From Chelydra serpentina (lineage: Eukaryota; Chordata; Testudines; Chelydridae), in contig JBAIAC010000059.1 of assembly GCA_037349315.1 (NCBI GenBank), forward strand, positions 14,664,501 to 14,728,500: 64,000 nt of DNA. Reading direction: 5' to 3'. The number at the start of each line of letters is the position of its first letter. Position 1 is the first letter of the stretch. Below the pieces are notes generated by a model. That model ran no database searches. It saw only the letters and a list, made by a program, of their open reading frames with translations, and was not told where the DNA came from. Made by a program: the position numbers and the translations under genes. This document shows, one piece after another, positions 44,459 to 56,329 of the stretch.

Positions 44459-45203
44459 GTGGGATTTTCAAAAGTGCCTAAGTGACTTAGGTGCACCTCA
44501 GGATAGGTCCACAAGGGTACTTAGGCACCTAACTGTCTCTGTAGGTGCCTAAGTCTAACATTTATGCAACATTGACATTCTCAAAATCACCACTTAGCTG
44601 CCACCTAACCTAGTAGGTGCCTAAAGTCCAGTAGGAGCATACGTTTCCACTAGTAGGCATGCACAAGGCACTTAAATCCAGATCCCAACTCACAGCTAAT
44701 GAGCAGCTTTAAGCCCTAGCTAATGTTAAGCCCTGGTGGCATTCTCAGACTAGGCAGTCCTTGCCTCTCACCTATGGGTCCAGTCCCATAAGTGTTCTCA
44801 GAGCATGCCTACAGGATTGGGACAGTCCTAGACAAGCAGGTTGGAAATTTTTCAGCTCAGGTGCCATGCATGTCTGCAAAATACCCAATAGCCCCGTGGT
44901 TCAGGCATTCACCTGGGATATGGGAGACCTGGCTTCAAGCCCCTACTCCAAATCAGGCAGACCAGAGATTTGAATCCAGTTCGCCCACATTCCCAGTGAG
45001 TTCCTTAACTGCTGAGCTATTGGCTACAGAGGGTGTGAGCTACCTAAGAAGCTGACTGGCTTAGGTGCCTAAGCCCAGGAAATGACTCATTGAGAATCCC
45101 AAGCAGAAGGAGGAACCTATGCCTGACTTGTCAGTCTGGGGCCTAAGGCCCAGATCTATGGGAGTTAGGCACCTAAGTACCTTTGTGAATTTGGGCCCTA
45201 AGC
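44459..45203. repeat. CCTAAG-rich repeat with a tRNA-like insert
   Basis: The outer left end 'gggattttcaaaagtgcctaag' and the right end 'acctaagtacctttgtgaat' plus 'ttgggccc' are roughly inverted, and CCTAAG/CTTAGG motifs recur inside. It resembles a large decayed non-autonomous DNA transposon. Superfamily not assigned. It is interrupted by a tRNA-like segment at about 44890-45025. Confidence 0.5.
44890..45025 (+). mobile_element. Probable tRNA-derived SINE fragment
   Basis: 'tagccccgtggttcaggca' resembles a tRNA D-arm/A-box, and 'gacctggcttcaagcccc' resembles a T-arm/B-box with the expected spacing. It is followed by a second similar block ('gatttgaatccag', 'gagctattggctacagagg'). Family not recognised. 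Confidence 0.45.
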
Positions 45204-45209
45204 TTCTGC

Positions 45210-47700
45210 ATTTCCCTCTTGGCTAGTTTAGGGGCTTCCCTCTCAGCTTGCTGGCTTTCGTAGGCGCCTTTGCTTTCTCATGGATGCCTAACTTGGGGCT
45301 GAAGATTCTGCTAGGAAGCAGGGCACCAGAGCATTGCAGTCTGGAATTTCAAAGTCACCTGTCAGCATCCAAATGCTTTAGACAACATTGAAAATCGCAG
45401 CCTAAATGCAGAAGATCAGAAAGCACTGTCCTGGAAGCATTAAGAGCCCCTTGGAATCGCTTACTCCTTTGACCTGTCCAGACCAGGTGCATCACGGAAG
45501 CATTACCCATGGCCTCCAAGAGAAGTGTTCAGTCTATTCTGTTCCTATAGCAACATTATCAACTTTACGTCTGAATAAAGAAATAATATTAACCCCAAAA
45601 GCGACTGTATCTACCACCCTCTGTGAAGAGAGAGTTTCAGATGATCGAGTGCTGGGGCTTACCCCTGCAAGGTGCTGAGCACTCTCACAAGATGCTAAGT
45701 GCCATCATCCTCCACTGATATCAATGGAAATTCAGGATGCTCAACACCTTGCAGGATTGAGCTTTTATGAAAACTTTACTCACATGAATCAGTATCTATG
45801 GCTGCATGGATCCTCTTGCTCTTCCCACCACCACTGCCCGAAGAGATGGAGGAGATGCTCTGATGGATGCGGAGCCTACACCAGATTTAGGCTGGAGTAA
45901 TGGCCACTGAGCAATGCTGGTGACTTTTCACTAACTGGTGGGAGGAATCCCCACCCCAACTCCCCCATGCACACACACACCGATCCCCAGCATTCAGCTA
46001 AGTGGCTCAGGCTAGACATTGAAGAGAGAATTTTGCCCATAAGAACCCAGGATCAGAAACAAGAGGAAGGAGATTAATCAAATAGCCAGGGATGTCAGGA
46101 AGAAAGAATGGTTAGGGTGAAGTGGCCAGAAAAGTTTTAGGGGCATGCAATAATGATTCATACCCACCTGCCCCTCAGACATAAAAGATGCCATGCTGAT
46201 GTAGTGATCTTGGTTCTGTTGCCATCTTAATCAGAAAGGTCCGTTACCTTGTAGTAATCATTTAGTTTAAACAGGCGGAGGCTACAGGGATCCACAAACA
46301 AATGAGCACTTAGGTAAATGACGTCTCTTGCTGCTCTATGGTACTTTCAGTCTGACAAGGAAAATAGTTTATGATGTCAGGGACTGTGCTAAAAGGGAGC
46401 TGAGATACGCTCACTGTTGGCTGATGGCAGGCGTGCTGGAACAATTTGTGTAGTGGGGTGCTCTTTTTACCTAATCCCGTCTTACACCAGTGCAAAGACA
46501 CTGAATTCAGCTGAAATACTCCTGAATTACAATGGTGGAAATGAAAGGAGAATCAGATCCATTGGATTAAATCTAATTTTGGAGTCAGAAACTGGTTTTT
46601 GTTCCCCAGATGTTTAAAACTGAAGCGAATGTCTTTATTTGAAACCTATTTGGAGACTGCATTTGTTTTTTCTATTTAACGTCTTCTTTTTTTCTATTTA
46701 TTGTCTTTTATAATGTCTGTCACAAAGGATCCTGAAGCCCTTTATCTTAGCAAACTTGTTAGATAAACAGACACAGAAATGTAGCTACCTCTGAGAGAAA
46801 CTGTAACTGTTTAAGAGCAAACTGTAATGTTCCGCAAACATTTAAAACAGAAAAAAGAAGAAATGCATTGCCAGATAGAACTCAATGAGAAACATTGGCA
46901 AGTGGAGTATATTTAACCTAGTCTTAATGATCTATCAGGCTGCAAATGATTCAATGGTATTTGCCACTGCGTCCTTTGGGAGCGCTATGGTGCACGTAAT
47001 TAACCTTGCAGAGTCCTCCCTGGGACCTGATCCTGTGTCCATTGAAACCAATAACAAAAAAGCTTCAAATTATTTCAGTAGTGTAGGAGCAGCCCTCTGG
47101 GTCTTAAGGAAGATTTTGGAAGGATCAGAGTAGTTTGTATCAGGAATAGTGCACTCAGAAATTGGAAACCTGGCTCTCAGGGAACTTGCTCCCTGAAACC
47201 AGAAGATGAAAGTGCCAGATACTTATGTGGAAAGAGATTTGGCTATAAAAAGACTGATTCTCATTGACACTAAATCCTCTTTGCACTTCTATTGGCTGGC
47301 AAATGAGAATCAAGCCCCATATGAATTGAGTCAGGGAAAAAAAAAAAGCTTTCCTGTGTCACGGGAGTATATTTGGGGTGGATGGAGAGATATTTTATAC
47401 CTGTTTTCAAATCCCATTAATTTTTACATGTGAATGTCTTCAATATCACAGTTTAAAAAGAGAACTTCTAAAGAGGTAACTTTAAAAAAAAAGTTAAAAA
47501 GAGGTAGACAGGCCAGTCACAATGTTGAAGAGAGAGAAGGAGAGAATCTTCAAGCCAAACAGGAGAAGGATACAACCATATAGTTTCACGGCTTTTGTTT
47601 CCAATATGGACCACTGTGTAGTGGGATGAGCCTTCTGGGCAACAGCTGAGTGAGATTTATTTAACAACTAATCAGGGGTGAGCTCTTCCCTGGTGATTCT
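45210..47700. other. Non-coding
   Basis: No host gene supported. A truncated GGTGCTGGAAC-family hAT piece lies at about 46430-46475. The open frames at 45406-45678 and 46885-47433 show no recognisable domain. Confidence 0.45.
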
Positions 47701-47704
47701 CTAT

Positions 47705-48156
47705 GGCCTTGTCTTCACTAGGAAAAAAGGTGGGGTTTTTTTACCTCATATTAGGTCTACACCTAAAACTTGGGTTGACCCAGCTATATCACTATGGGTG
47801 TAAAAAATTCATACCCCTGAGACACATAGTGAAGCTGACCTAAGACCCGGTATAGACACTGCTCGGTCAATGGAAGAATTCTTTCATAGATCTAACTACT
47901 GCCTCTCAGAGGGGTGAATAACTACAGTGATGCAAAAACCCTTCTGTTGTTGGAGCAAGTGTCCATGCTACAGTAGCACAACTGCAGTGCACTAACCTTA
48001 GCTAACATGGTCACTAGCACAAGGCAAAATCCTAGTGAAGAAGGGAGTTGTAACTTTAATGTGAGTTAGCAGATCGAGGCTCCCCTGTAGACTTTACCTA
48101 AACCTTCATGTGTGAACACTACAAACTACTAGTAGTTTTTTCCTAGAGAAGACATC
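47705..48156. mobile_element. MITE with a second MITE inside
   Basis: The outer ends GGCCTTGTCTTCACTAGGAA and the complement of 'ttcctagagaagacatcc' are inverted (both continue with AAAA). Within it, from about 47748, a related element starts 'aggtctacacctaaaac' and includes 'tcaatggaagaattctttca' and 'gtgtccatgctacag'. The inner element is the same family as 54428-54852 in the opposite orientation. A Harbinger-type origin is likely but TSDs are unclear. Confidence 0.6.
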
Positions 48157-48239
48157 CTGAAGCAATGCACTTGTGAATTTGAAGAATGCACTTCACTCAT
48201 GACCAAGGTGGTGACCACTGAGAAAGAAAGAAGCTGCTA

Positions 48240-48781
48240 CAAGATGAACCTCTCTAATCCGGCACTCCCTGGTCCGGCAACATCCGTGGTCCGGCATAGG
48301 TGCCGACTCCATGGGTGCTCCAGGGCTGGAGCACCCATAGGGAAAAATTAATGGGTGCAGAGCACCCACCGGCGCCAAGTTTCCCCCCCAGTCCCCGCTT
48401 TCCCCTGCGCCTATCACATGCCAGCGGCCCCGCGCTTACCAACTCCTCCTCCTCCCTCCCAGTGCTTCTGGAGCACTGTGAACAGCTGATTTGTAGTGTT
48501 CAAGCTCCGGGAGGGAGGGAGAAGACCTGGGGCTGGCGGCTGGGACCCCGGGTGAGGGGCTGGCAGCTAGTGGCTGGGACCTGGGGCCGGCATTAGAGCC
48601 CCCGGGCCGGGGGGCCACACTGAATGCAAAGCTTGGGGGTGTTGCAGCACCCCCCGCATCCCTAATTCCCAAGCCTATGGAGACCCATTGGCACTCTGCA
48701 TTGACCTCCCGTGATTCGGAAAATTCTCTGATTTGGCACTGGTCAGGTCCTGAGGGTGCTGGATTAGAGAGGTTCAACCTG
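48240..48781. mobile_element. TA-flanked MITE (CAGGTTGAACCTCTCTAATCC) with nested GC-rich element
   Basis: Left terminus CAAGATGAACCTCTCTAATC and the complement of the right end, CAGGTTGAACCTCTCTAATC, agree at 18 of the first 20 bases. TA lies outside both ends (48238-48239, 48782-48783), as in Tc1/mariner/pogo-type elements. The middle (about 48295-48680) is GC-rich foreign sequence starting 'aggtgccgactccatggg' and ending 'cccaagcctatgg', probably a second element inserted later. The overlapping 98- to 113-aa frames are compositional. Confidence 0.85.
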
Positions 48782-48789
48782 TAGTTTGA

Positions 48790-50540
48790 ACACCCTTGTT
48801 CTCAAACACACATGGATAAGTGCAGGTTTTTTCCAGGAAGATAAGCCTTGCAAACCTTTCTCCTCTAGTCCACAACATTAGAAAATTAGCTATGACTCTC
48901 TAAAGAGAAAACAGCTTTTATATAATTTAAAAATATTTGTCTATAATTTAATAATGTCTTCAACAAACATGATTGATGTTCTTGGGAAATGATTACCTCC
49001 GTGGGATTACTTTTGAGTAAAGGTATGCAGCCTTTATAGTATTGCAGCCTAATGTTTTACATGCTCCTGGAGATAATGTAGGCAGCAAGCTATATTATAT
49101 GTTATATGCCAGTAGTGACCTTTCTCACAGGAATTCCATTCCTTGGCTGGATTAAGATCCTTCCTATTTTGCCTTCTTGGAAGGGCTGAGGGCGTGTGCT
49201 CAAAGGAAGGTTTATTTTAGACAAGCAATGGATTTCATTAAATCTATTATTAGTTAGGGCTCGTTCTAATCTTAACGTTTTCCTTCATTTTAAAAAGTGA
49301 AAACACTCACCTTTATTTTTGCTCTTGTATCCATACAGTCTTAATTCTTCCCATATTTAACTTAAAATATGAAATTAGTACATCCTGTAATGATTACCAA
49401 TGAAAATTATGACAATAGCACAGTGAGAAAATGTTACAAAGCAAATGTTCCCTCTGACAAAAGCAACACCGTTTTTTGTAAAATTGTGTTCACTAGAAAA
49501 TATCTTGGCTGTGGGAATCAAGCTGTTGAACTCCACTGAGAGAGGTTTAGTTTTCCCAGACCTTGATCCAAAGCCCAGTGAAGTCAAGGATAATCTTTCC
49601 ATTGTTTCAAATGGGCTTTGGATCAGGATCTAATTTGGTACCTAAAGCATGATTCTAACAACATAGTCAAGTATTTATTTCAAGCACACTCTGCTTTTGC
49701 TCCAAGAAATCTTTCTTTTTTTATCTTTTTTTAAAAAGTGTTTTCCTAGCATTTCTCTGTCTTTTCAACTCCTGATGCAGTTTCACCTACTTAACATTTG
49801 AGTTGTTAACCTGCCAGCAAATACTCCAGCATTCCTTTACCTACCCAAAGCATCTTTGTTCATTCTTGCACATTGTTTGTGAAGATTTCCAGGTCACCTG
49901 AATATCTTGTGGGTTTTTTTTGCCTTCTCCTCTTCCTTTCTCCAGCTTTCTTAACATGTAATTGAGTGTCACATTGAAGATAAGAGGCAACAGTTTGCCT
50001 CTGAAGTAATAAAGCTATTTCAAATCAATCTGGTTTTACTTTATCTATCTTTATCCACTGTTTGTTCCAAAGATTCAAATCTCCATCTTATTGTGTTCTC
50101 TGAAATCTTATCAGCTTTCCACAATGGTAAAGTGTCTGGAGAGTCAGAATGCTCAGAATTCATTTCCTCCTGATTGGTACAGTTTGCCTCCTGCATAGCT
50201 AGAAATACTGGGGCATCCATTCATGGCATAAGACACTGGCCGAACAACTACAGAATTTGGACAGATAAGTGTTCACAAAAAAATGATTCAAATCTGGTTG
50301 GGTTTTTTTGGAGTGGGGGCTGGATTACTGTCAAATTGGGGAAAGCATTTTGATGTTTTTGATAAAAAAAATAAATAAATAAAAACCAGTCCATTTCAAA
50401 CTTTGCAGAATGGAAACAACCTAGAAATTTTGAAATCTTCTTTTGCAATTTTTAAAGTTTTTCAACGAGCTCTAGTACACATCTCTATACTCAGTATCGT
50501 GCGCTTACAAATATGTAAACATTAAGCAAAGATATTAAAA
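48790..50540. other. AT-rich non-coding
   Basis: No gene. One palindromic repeat lies at 49564-49625. Otherwise unrecognised. Confidence 0.45.
49564..49625. repeat. Short palindromic repeat (TGATCCAAAGCCC)
   Basis: Perfect 13-bp arms TGATCCAAAGCCC / GGGCTTTGGATCA. Best preserved of the three TGATCCAAAG copies. The core 'ccattgtttcaaatgg' has diverged. Confidence 0.8.
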
Positions 50541-50541
50541 T

Positions 50542-50745
50542 GGGGGGAGGGATAGCTCAGTGGTTTGAGCAATGGCCTGCTAAACCCAGCATTGTGAGTT
50601 CAATCCTTGAGGGGGTCATTTAGGGATCTGGGGCAAAAATCTGTCAGGGGACAGTACTTGGTCCTGCTAGTGAAGGCAGGGGACTAGACTCGATGACCTT
50701 TCAAGGTCGTTCCAGTTCTAGGAGATTGGCATATCTCCAATTATT
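50542..50745 (+). mobile_element. Turtle tRNA-derived SINE with CR1-like tail
   Basis: tRNA-Lys-like head: 'gatagctcagtggtttgagc' holds the A-box region and 'gtgagttcaatcc' the B box, driving RNA polymerase III. A central body follows ('gggatctggggcaaaaatct', 'agtacttggtcctgc'), then a CR1-like 3' end 'ctcgatgacctttcaaggtc' and 'ccagttctagga'. This is the cryptodiran turtle SINE layout, whose tail is thought to recruit the CR1 RT. It is the strongest taxonomic marker in the window. Confidence 0.92.
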
Positions 50746-50859
50746 TTTTTTAAATACTAGTTTGTAAACTTACAAGAATGCCATTCTTGAATTTATATTT
50801 TATTTTTATTGCAATTTCAATTTAAAGCAATTTCAGTACAAGTGGACCAGCACAGTGAC

Positions 50860-51060
50860 GGTAATGTATCATAGTGTGTACACACTCATTTCACAACACT
50901 AATGATCATAGGTACTTATATGATGCCTATCTGAGCCCTACTTCATCAGGCTATTGTGAGGTGAAATGCGATTATCTGAAGCACAGGGAGACTAAGCAAC
51001 TTGCCCAAGATCTCACAGGAAGACTGTGGCAAAGCAGGAAACTGACCTTTGATCTTCCAA
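50860..51060 (+). mobile_element. L3/MIR-like relic, left half
   Basis: 'gaagcacagggagactaagc' and 'acttgcccaagatctcacag' followed by 'ctgacctttgatcttcc' are the typical downstream phrases of an old L3/MIR repeat. The expected end resumes at 52582-52622 ('cacgctaaccactgggccat'), so a CR1 inserted into it. Confidence 0.65.
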
Positions 51061-52581
51061 TTCATTCTAGGGTATTTAAGGAACTAGCTGAAGCAATCTT
51101 AGAACCATTATCATTTATCTTTGAGAACTCATGGAGGATGGGTGAGGTCTCAGAGGACAGGAGAAGGGTAAACATAGTACGTATCTTTAAAAAGGGAAAC
51201 AAAGATGACCTAGGCAATTATAGATTAGGCAGCATAACTTCGATACTTAGAAAGATACTGGAACAAATTGCTAAACAATGAATTTGTAAGCACCTGGAGG
51301 ATAATAAGTTTACAAGGAATAGCTAGCATGGATTTGTCAAGAACAAATCATGTCAAACCAACCTAATTTCCTTCTTTGACAGAATTACTGGTCTAGCAGA
51401 TGGGGAGAAGCAGTAAATATGATATACCTTGATTTTAGTAAGGCTTTTGACCCAGTCCCACATAGCTTTACATTGCAAAGTACTTCGCTCGGGAAGGAAA
51501 AAACTAGGGAAATGTGGTCTAAATGAAATTACTATAAGGAAGATGCACAAACTGGTTGAAAGATCATATTCAAAGAATAGTTATCAATGGTTTGCTGTTG
51601 AACTTGGAAGGTGCTTCTTGTGGGATTCTGCAGGGGTCAGTCCTGGGGCTGGTACTATTTAATATGTTTATTGTGTTGGATTGTGGAGTGGAGAGTATGC
51701 TTACAAAATGTGTGAATGACACCAGGCTGGGTGGCGTTGCCAGCACTTTGGAGGACAGGATTTGAATTCAAAATGACTGTGACAAATCGGAGAATTGGTG
51801 TGAATTGGAGAAGATAAAATTCAATAAAGCCAAATGCAAAGTACTTCACTCGGGAAGGGAAAAAAATCAAATGTACAACTGCAAAATAGGGAATAACTGG
51901 TTAGATGGTATTACTGCTGAAAAGGACTTAGGGATTATAGTGGGTCATAAATTGAATATGGATCAATAATGTGAAGCGGTTGCTAAAAAGACTAATATCA
52001 TTCTGGGCTGTATCAACAGGAGTGTTGTATGTAGCAGCACATGGAAGGTAATTGTCCTGCTCTGCTCGGCACTGGTAAGGCCTCAATTTGAGTACTGTGT
52101 CCAATTCTGAATGCCACAGATTAGGAAAGATGTGGACAAATTGGAGGGAGTCCAGAGAAGAGCAACAAGTATAAATTTAGAAAATCTGACCTATGAAGAA
52201 AAACTTTAAAAAATGGGCATGTTTAATCTTGAGAAAAGAAGACTGAGGGGAAACCTGATAAGTCTTCAAATGAGTAAGGCCTGTTACAAAGAGGACTGTG
52301 ATCAACTGTTCTCCATGTTCACTGAATGTAGGACAGGAAGTACTGGGCTTAATTGGCACCAAGGGAGATTGAGGTTAGATGTAGCTAGAAAGGTAGTAAA
52401 GCTGTGGAATAGGCTTCCAAGGGAGGTTGTGGAATCTCCATCACTAGAGGTTTTTAAGAACAGGTTGCACAAACACCTATCAGGAGGGTCTAGGTTTACT
52501 TGGTCCTGCCTCAGCACAGGGGGGCTGGACTTGATGCCTTTTTACGGTCTCTTCCCGCCCTATATTCCTATGACTCTAAAA
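51061..52581 (+). mobile_element. CR1 LINE, 5'-truncated, inserted into an older repeat
   Basis: Encodes a large part of the CR1 RT. The 51.1-kb frame reads EAILEPLSFIFENSWRMGEV (finger region) and continues with IFKKGNKDDLGNYR. The palm follows in broken frames: 'gattttagtaaggcttttga' is the usual DFSKAFD, 'ggatttgtcaagaac' the usual GF, and GVASTLEDRI is downstream. The RT box F-A-D-D has become C-V-N-D. The C-terminal part and the CR1 3' end ('gggctggacttgatgcc', then 'tattcctatgactct') are present. Multiple stops; non-functional. Confidence 0.93.
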
Positions 52582-52625
52582 GTCCCAAGCTATCACGCTA
52601 ACCACTGGGCCATGCTTCCAGGGAT
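52582..52625 (+). mobile_element. L3/MIR-like relic, right half
   Basis: 'caagctatcacgctaaccac' and 'gggccatgcttcc' are the usual end of the repeat whose left half lies at 50860-51060. The split supports insertion of the CR1. Confidence 0.6.
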
Positions 52626-52639
52626 ACACTTTTAAACAG

Positions 52640-54425
52640 GCAATATTAGGTCTGTCTTTGGAGGCCTTCTTTGTTGTGCAAGGATGCAGTCAGCCTCCTG
52701 TTCCAATTTGATATGTTCCTGAGCTGCTAGTTGTGTAACTAGCTAAAGGCCTGTGAGCCTTTCACAGCTCTGATAGTTTTACCTGCTATGTCCTGTACTA
52801 TCCACAAGTGCCTAGCCTCTAATTAATCCAGATCATTTTCTCTTCTGAGTAAAAAACAACACTGCATAGGTGCATAGACCTTCAGTTATGGACAGAAACG
52901 GAGCCCTGGGTTTGCTGTCTTTGTTTTTATGGGGTCACCCAACAATGTAATTGTAATTTAAATTTTCTTGGAGTTGAGATGAGGCAGAAGGGAAAGTAAA
53001 CCTTGTTGTTTCAGGGACCAAAGAGACAAAGGTAGAAGTACCTCTGTATCTTGATAGTGTTCTTTTTAGCCAGCTCATGCGCTGTGTAAGTCCTAACTGC
53101 AGTAGAAAGTCTGGCTTTATTTATAATAATTCGTTAAAACTGTTAACATAGCAGTGGATTTTCTAAATTGATTTACAATTATTTTGTTAAATGATTGCAC
53201 AAGGCAATTACATTCATTAGCACCAGTAAAGCATTGGTAAGTAAAGCTCTATTTAAGTGTTACTATGCATACATTACAAAAGATAACCTTAATGAAAACA
53301 TTTGTGTTACTTTGTTGTTTTGACAAGGATAACTGCACTGCAGCTAAACAATTACTTTAAAGTGGTGCTTTGTCCCATATTTTCACAGTCCTAATGGTTG
53401 TGGTTTATTTACGCCCCTTAATTATTGAGGAATAGATGTATAACATATGAGATTGTCTGGAAGAAGTAATTACAGGGAAAAAGTGACTTGTAAAGTTTTC
53501 CTTAAAAAAACAAAAAACTCGCCATATAAAATGTCAGAAGTAACAATGTCACATAAAACCAAAGTGGGATTTCTTTTCTAAGTATAAGGCAGAAATGTAA
53601 TTTATGCCCATGTAATTAATGGTGTTTTAACACTGAAATATACACCATGTACAGAAATAAAATCACTAGCCCCTTTCACACCTGCATAGCGTATGGAATT
53701 CCAAACAATTAATGCAATCAATATCTACTTAGAAAAGGAACAAATCTATGGTACATTTATTTAGCAAAAAACATATGGCAGGACTGGAAACAAATGCGGT
53801 AGGTAGAATATGTGATAAGTGAAAGACGTGCTGTCCATGGATAAGCTTCTTTGAGAAGTTGGTTCATTATCTAAAGTGGACATGGAATGACTTTGCAAAC
53901 AGTTGAAAAATTTTGAGCCTTCATTTATTTTAACATGGATTGTACAGGTCAGCTGATTGGTTGGTGTTTTGTTTGTTTGTTTTAATGATAATGTGGAATC
54001 ATGTTTCTGCTCATAAAAATTTTGTTTTAATCCACTGAACAAAAATATAGTTGAAGGAACTCATGGGTTAAAAATCATACTTAAGAAAACAAATGAGCTA
54101 TGTTAATAGTTAGGATCTAAATTAAAACAAATGAAAGAATTTTAAAAAGATCTTAAATTAGATTATTCATTTTACTGTCTCCAGTTTATGCAATTTGTTT
54201 ATTTACACTTAATTTAGTCTGGACATGATTCCATATGATACCTGGGTCAGTTTCATTTTGATTCTCATATACCATAGGTGGCACTAATTTCCCAGAGTTA
54301 AGTTTGTTTTCCCCTTTAATCTAAGAGACGGACATGATTCCCAAATGGGCCATGAGAACCATTTTACTAAAGTTGTGCTGTGACTGCAAATCTGATTAGT
54401 CCACTCTGTGGCCCATAGTCAAATT
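52640..54425. other. AT-rich, apparently repeat-poor
   Basis: The longest stretch here with almost no recognisable repeat. 53100-54200 is strongly AT-rich ('gatttacaattattttgtta' and similar). No exon is seen. Such islands are where conserved non-coding elements are often found, but conservation cannot be judged from one sequence. Confidence 0.4.
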
Positions 54426-54427
54426 TA

Positions 54428-54852
54428 GGACTTGTCTACATACAGATGCTACAGTGGCACAGCTATGTCACTACAGCTGTGTTACTGTAGCCCCATAGTG
54501 TAGACCCTTGTTACAGCAACAGAAGGGGTTTTTCCATTGCAGTAGTTAATCCACCCCCTTGAGAGGTGGTAGCTGGGTCAACAGAAGAATTCTTCTGTCG
54601 ATCCAGCAGTGTCTATGTAACCCACACACCTCCTGGGTGTGGTGTTCTGTCCCATTTAGCTCATACAGTAGAGGCTCATTCACTAAGCTCCAGAGGTCCC
54701 AGGTTTGATCTCGTCCGCTGATGACTGGGGTCTGTCAGTGTTACATCTATATGAGGACTTAGGTTGGCTTATCTATGTCTCTCAGGGATGTGAATATTTC
54801 ACACCCTTAGTGATGTAGCTAGGGTGACTGAAGTTTTAGGTGTAGAACAGGC
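54428..54852. mobile_element. Harbinger-type MITE with an insertion
   Basis: The left end 'gacttgtctacatacagatg' and the right end 'taggtgtagaacaggccc' are inverted. The interior 'ctgggtcaacagaagaattc' and 'atttcacacccttagtgatg' match the inner element of 47705-48156 in the opposite orientation. It is interrupted at about 54612-54741. Confidence 0.65.
54612..54741 (+). mobile_element. Probable tRNA-like SINE inside the MITE
   Basis: 'ggtgtggtgttctgtcccat' followed by 'ggctcattcactaagctcc' and 'gtcccaggtttgatctcg' (B-box-like). It interrupts the MITE at 'gtgtctatgtaac' / 'gttacatctatatg'. Family not recognised. Confidence 0.4.
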
Positions 54853-54859
54853 CCTAGTG

Positions 54860-56090
54860 AATTCTTCTTATCAGCTTTATCCTTTCTACCTTTTTGATTT
54901 CTGTTTTATCCTCTATTTGGATACAACCGCATGATTATGTGTATTCCTCACCCCAAAATGGAGAGCTCAGGGGTCAGGGTTTTCATAGTTCTCAAATGCC
55001 AGCCTTGAGTCGTGGTAGAAGTAAATAGTGAATAATTTGTTATCTTTAGAAAAAAATCAATGCGAAACATTTCACTTATATCAATTTGTATTTTCCAGGG
55101 ACAAAATGTGTGTGTTCCTCCTCACAAAGGAGGAGCTAGAAACCTTTTTTGGTTAAATGAAAACTGAGATTCTCCCTTCCCATTTCTTGTCTCTTGAAGT
55201 GAGGACTGTCAGGGGGAGGTATGGAGAGTGGGGGCATGCCAGAGAAGTGAACCCTGTGCTTCAACTGTCATTTTTAAATTACCTTTGATCACAGGAGAGA
55301 AGATAACTTTATAAAGTCCATTCTGGTAAACACAGGAAGTGAAATTTTATCTCCAGTCAAATTAAGATATGGTACAATTCAAATCAACATAAAGATTTTG
55401 GTCCAGGTTTTAGATCACTGATATTTGTCAGAGTCCCAGCCTACTTAGTTCAGGTTCCACAGAGGTTGTTTTTATTAGCAGTTTCACATTAGTCCAGTAA
55501 TGCAGTTCTGAGCTGGCTCCCACTTAATGTTTCTGCCTACCATAGGTAGTTGCTGTGGACTCCCATCTGTCTGTCCTTTCCTCAAACTGGGGACTGTTGA
55601 GAATGAGAAGTTACAGGGCCCACCTTCCTCCTTATATTTTAAAAAAATCGATCCTCACGGCACAAGAGTAGGAATCAGTTTAATATCATGAACAGTAGAG
55701 TAGAAGCTGATCAGTTCTGTCTTTTCGCCCTTTCCTATGTTACAAAAGCAAAGGGGCAGTTGGCAATATTAATGGCAGCTACGTTTAAGATAAATGAAAA
55801 CAAATACTACTAAGCACACAATTCTCCTGCCCTACTGTCTTGGCCCAGCTCCTGTACCCTGCTGTGGTAGCATAAAAAGGGCATGGAAAAATCACTTGGC
55901 TGACGAGGGGAGGATCCCCCAGTGCATAAAGCTCCTGTAAAAGTCGTATGCAGCACCCCTTGCAAGCTCAAGTGTGGGGAGAATTCTAGGGGGCAGATCT
56001 GGGGCTGGAGAAACATGATTGGAGTGGGGCCAAAGTACATAGCACTGTAAAGATTCTGAGCAAAACTGGCACCCATAGACAGCCAGGGAT
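54860..56090. other. Non-coding
   Basis: No gene or clear repeat. The minus-strand 117-aa frame at 55810-56163 has no domain and runs into the PLE fold-back. Confidence 0.45.
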
Positions 56091-56105
56091 CGCTGCTGTA
56101 ACTTA

Positions 56106-56310
56106 TCAGAGGGGTAGCCGTGTTAGTCTGGATCTGTAGAAGCGACAGAGAGTCCTGTGGCACCTTATAGACTAACAGACGTATTGGAGCATAAGCTTTC
56201 GTGGGTGAATACCCACTTCTTCAGATGCATCCGACGAAGTGGGTATTCACCCACGAAAGCTTATGCTCCAATACGTCTGTTAGTCTATAAGGTGCCACAG
56301 AACTCTCTGT
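56106..56310 (-). mobile_element. Fold-back PLE tail insertion 3
   Basis: The left arm starts with the full terminus 'tcagaggggtagccgtg' and continues as the inverted tail. The right arm is the direct tail ending 'gaactctctgt(cgc)'. A 15-bp target duplication CGCTGCTGTAACTTA lies at 56091-56105 and 56311-56325; its first CGCT overlaps the element end, so the minimal TSD is 11 bp. Both arms carry the private variant 'cagagag'/'ctctctg' where other copies have 'caaagag'/'ctctttg'; one later mismatch exists (gtcctg versus cagaac). It reads on the minus strand. Confidence 0.93.
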
Positions 56311-56329
56311 CGCTGCTGTAACTTAGTTT

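Noticed and set aside
48193..48777. Frames of 62-113 aa on both strands near 48.2-48.8 kb
   Set aside because: They fall in the GC-rich nested element inside a TA-flanked MITE and have no domain.
50542..50620. A tRNA gene at the SINE head
   Set aside because: The tRNA-like part continues into a SINE body with a CR1-like tail and does not fold as a complete tRNA.
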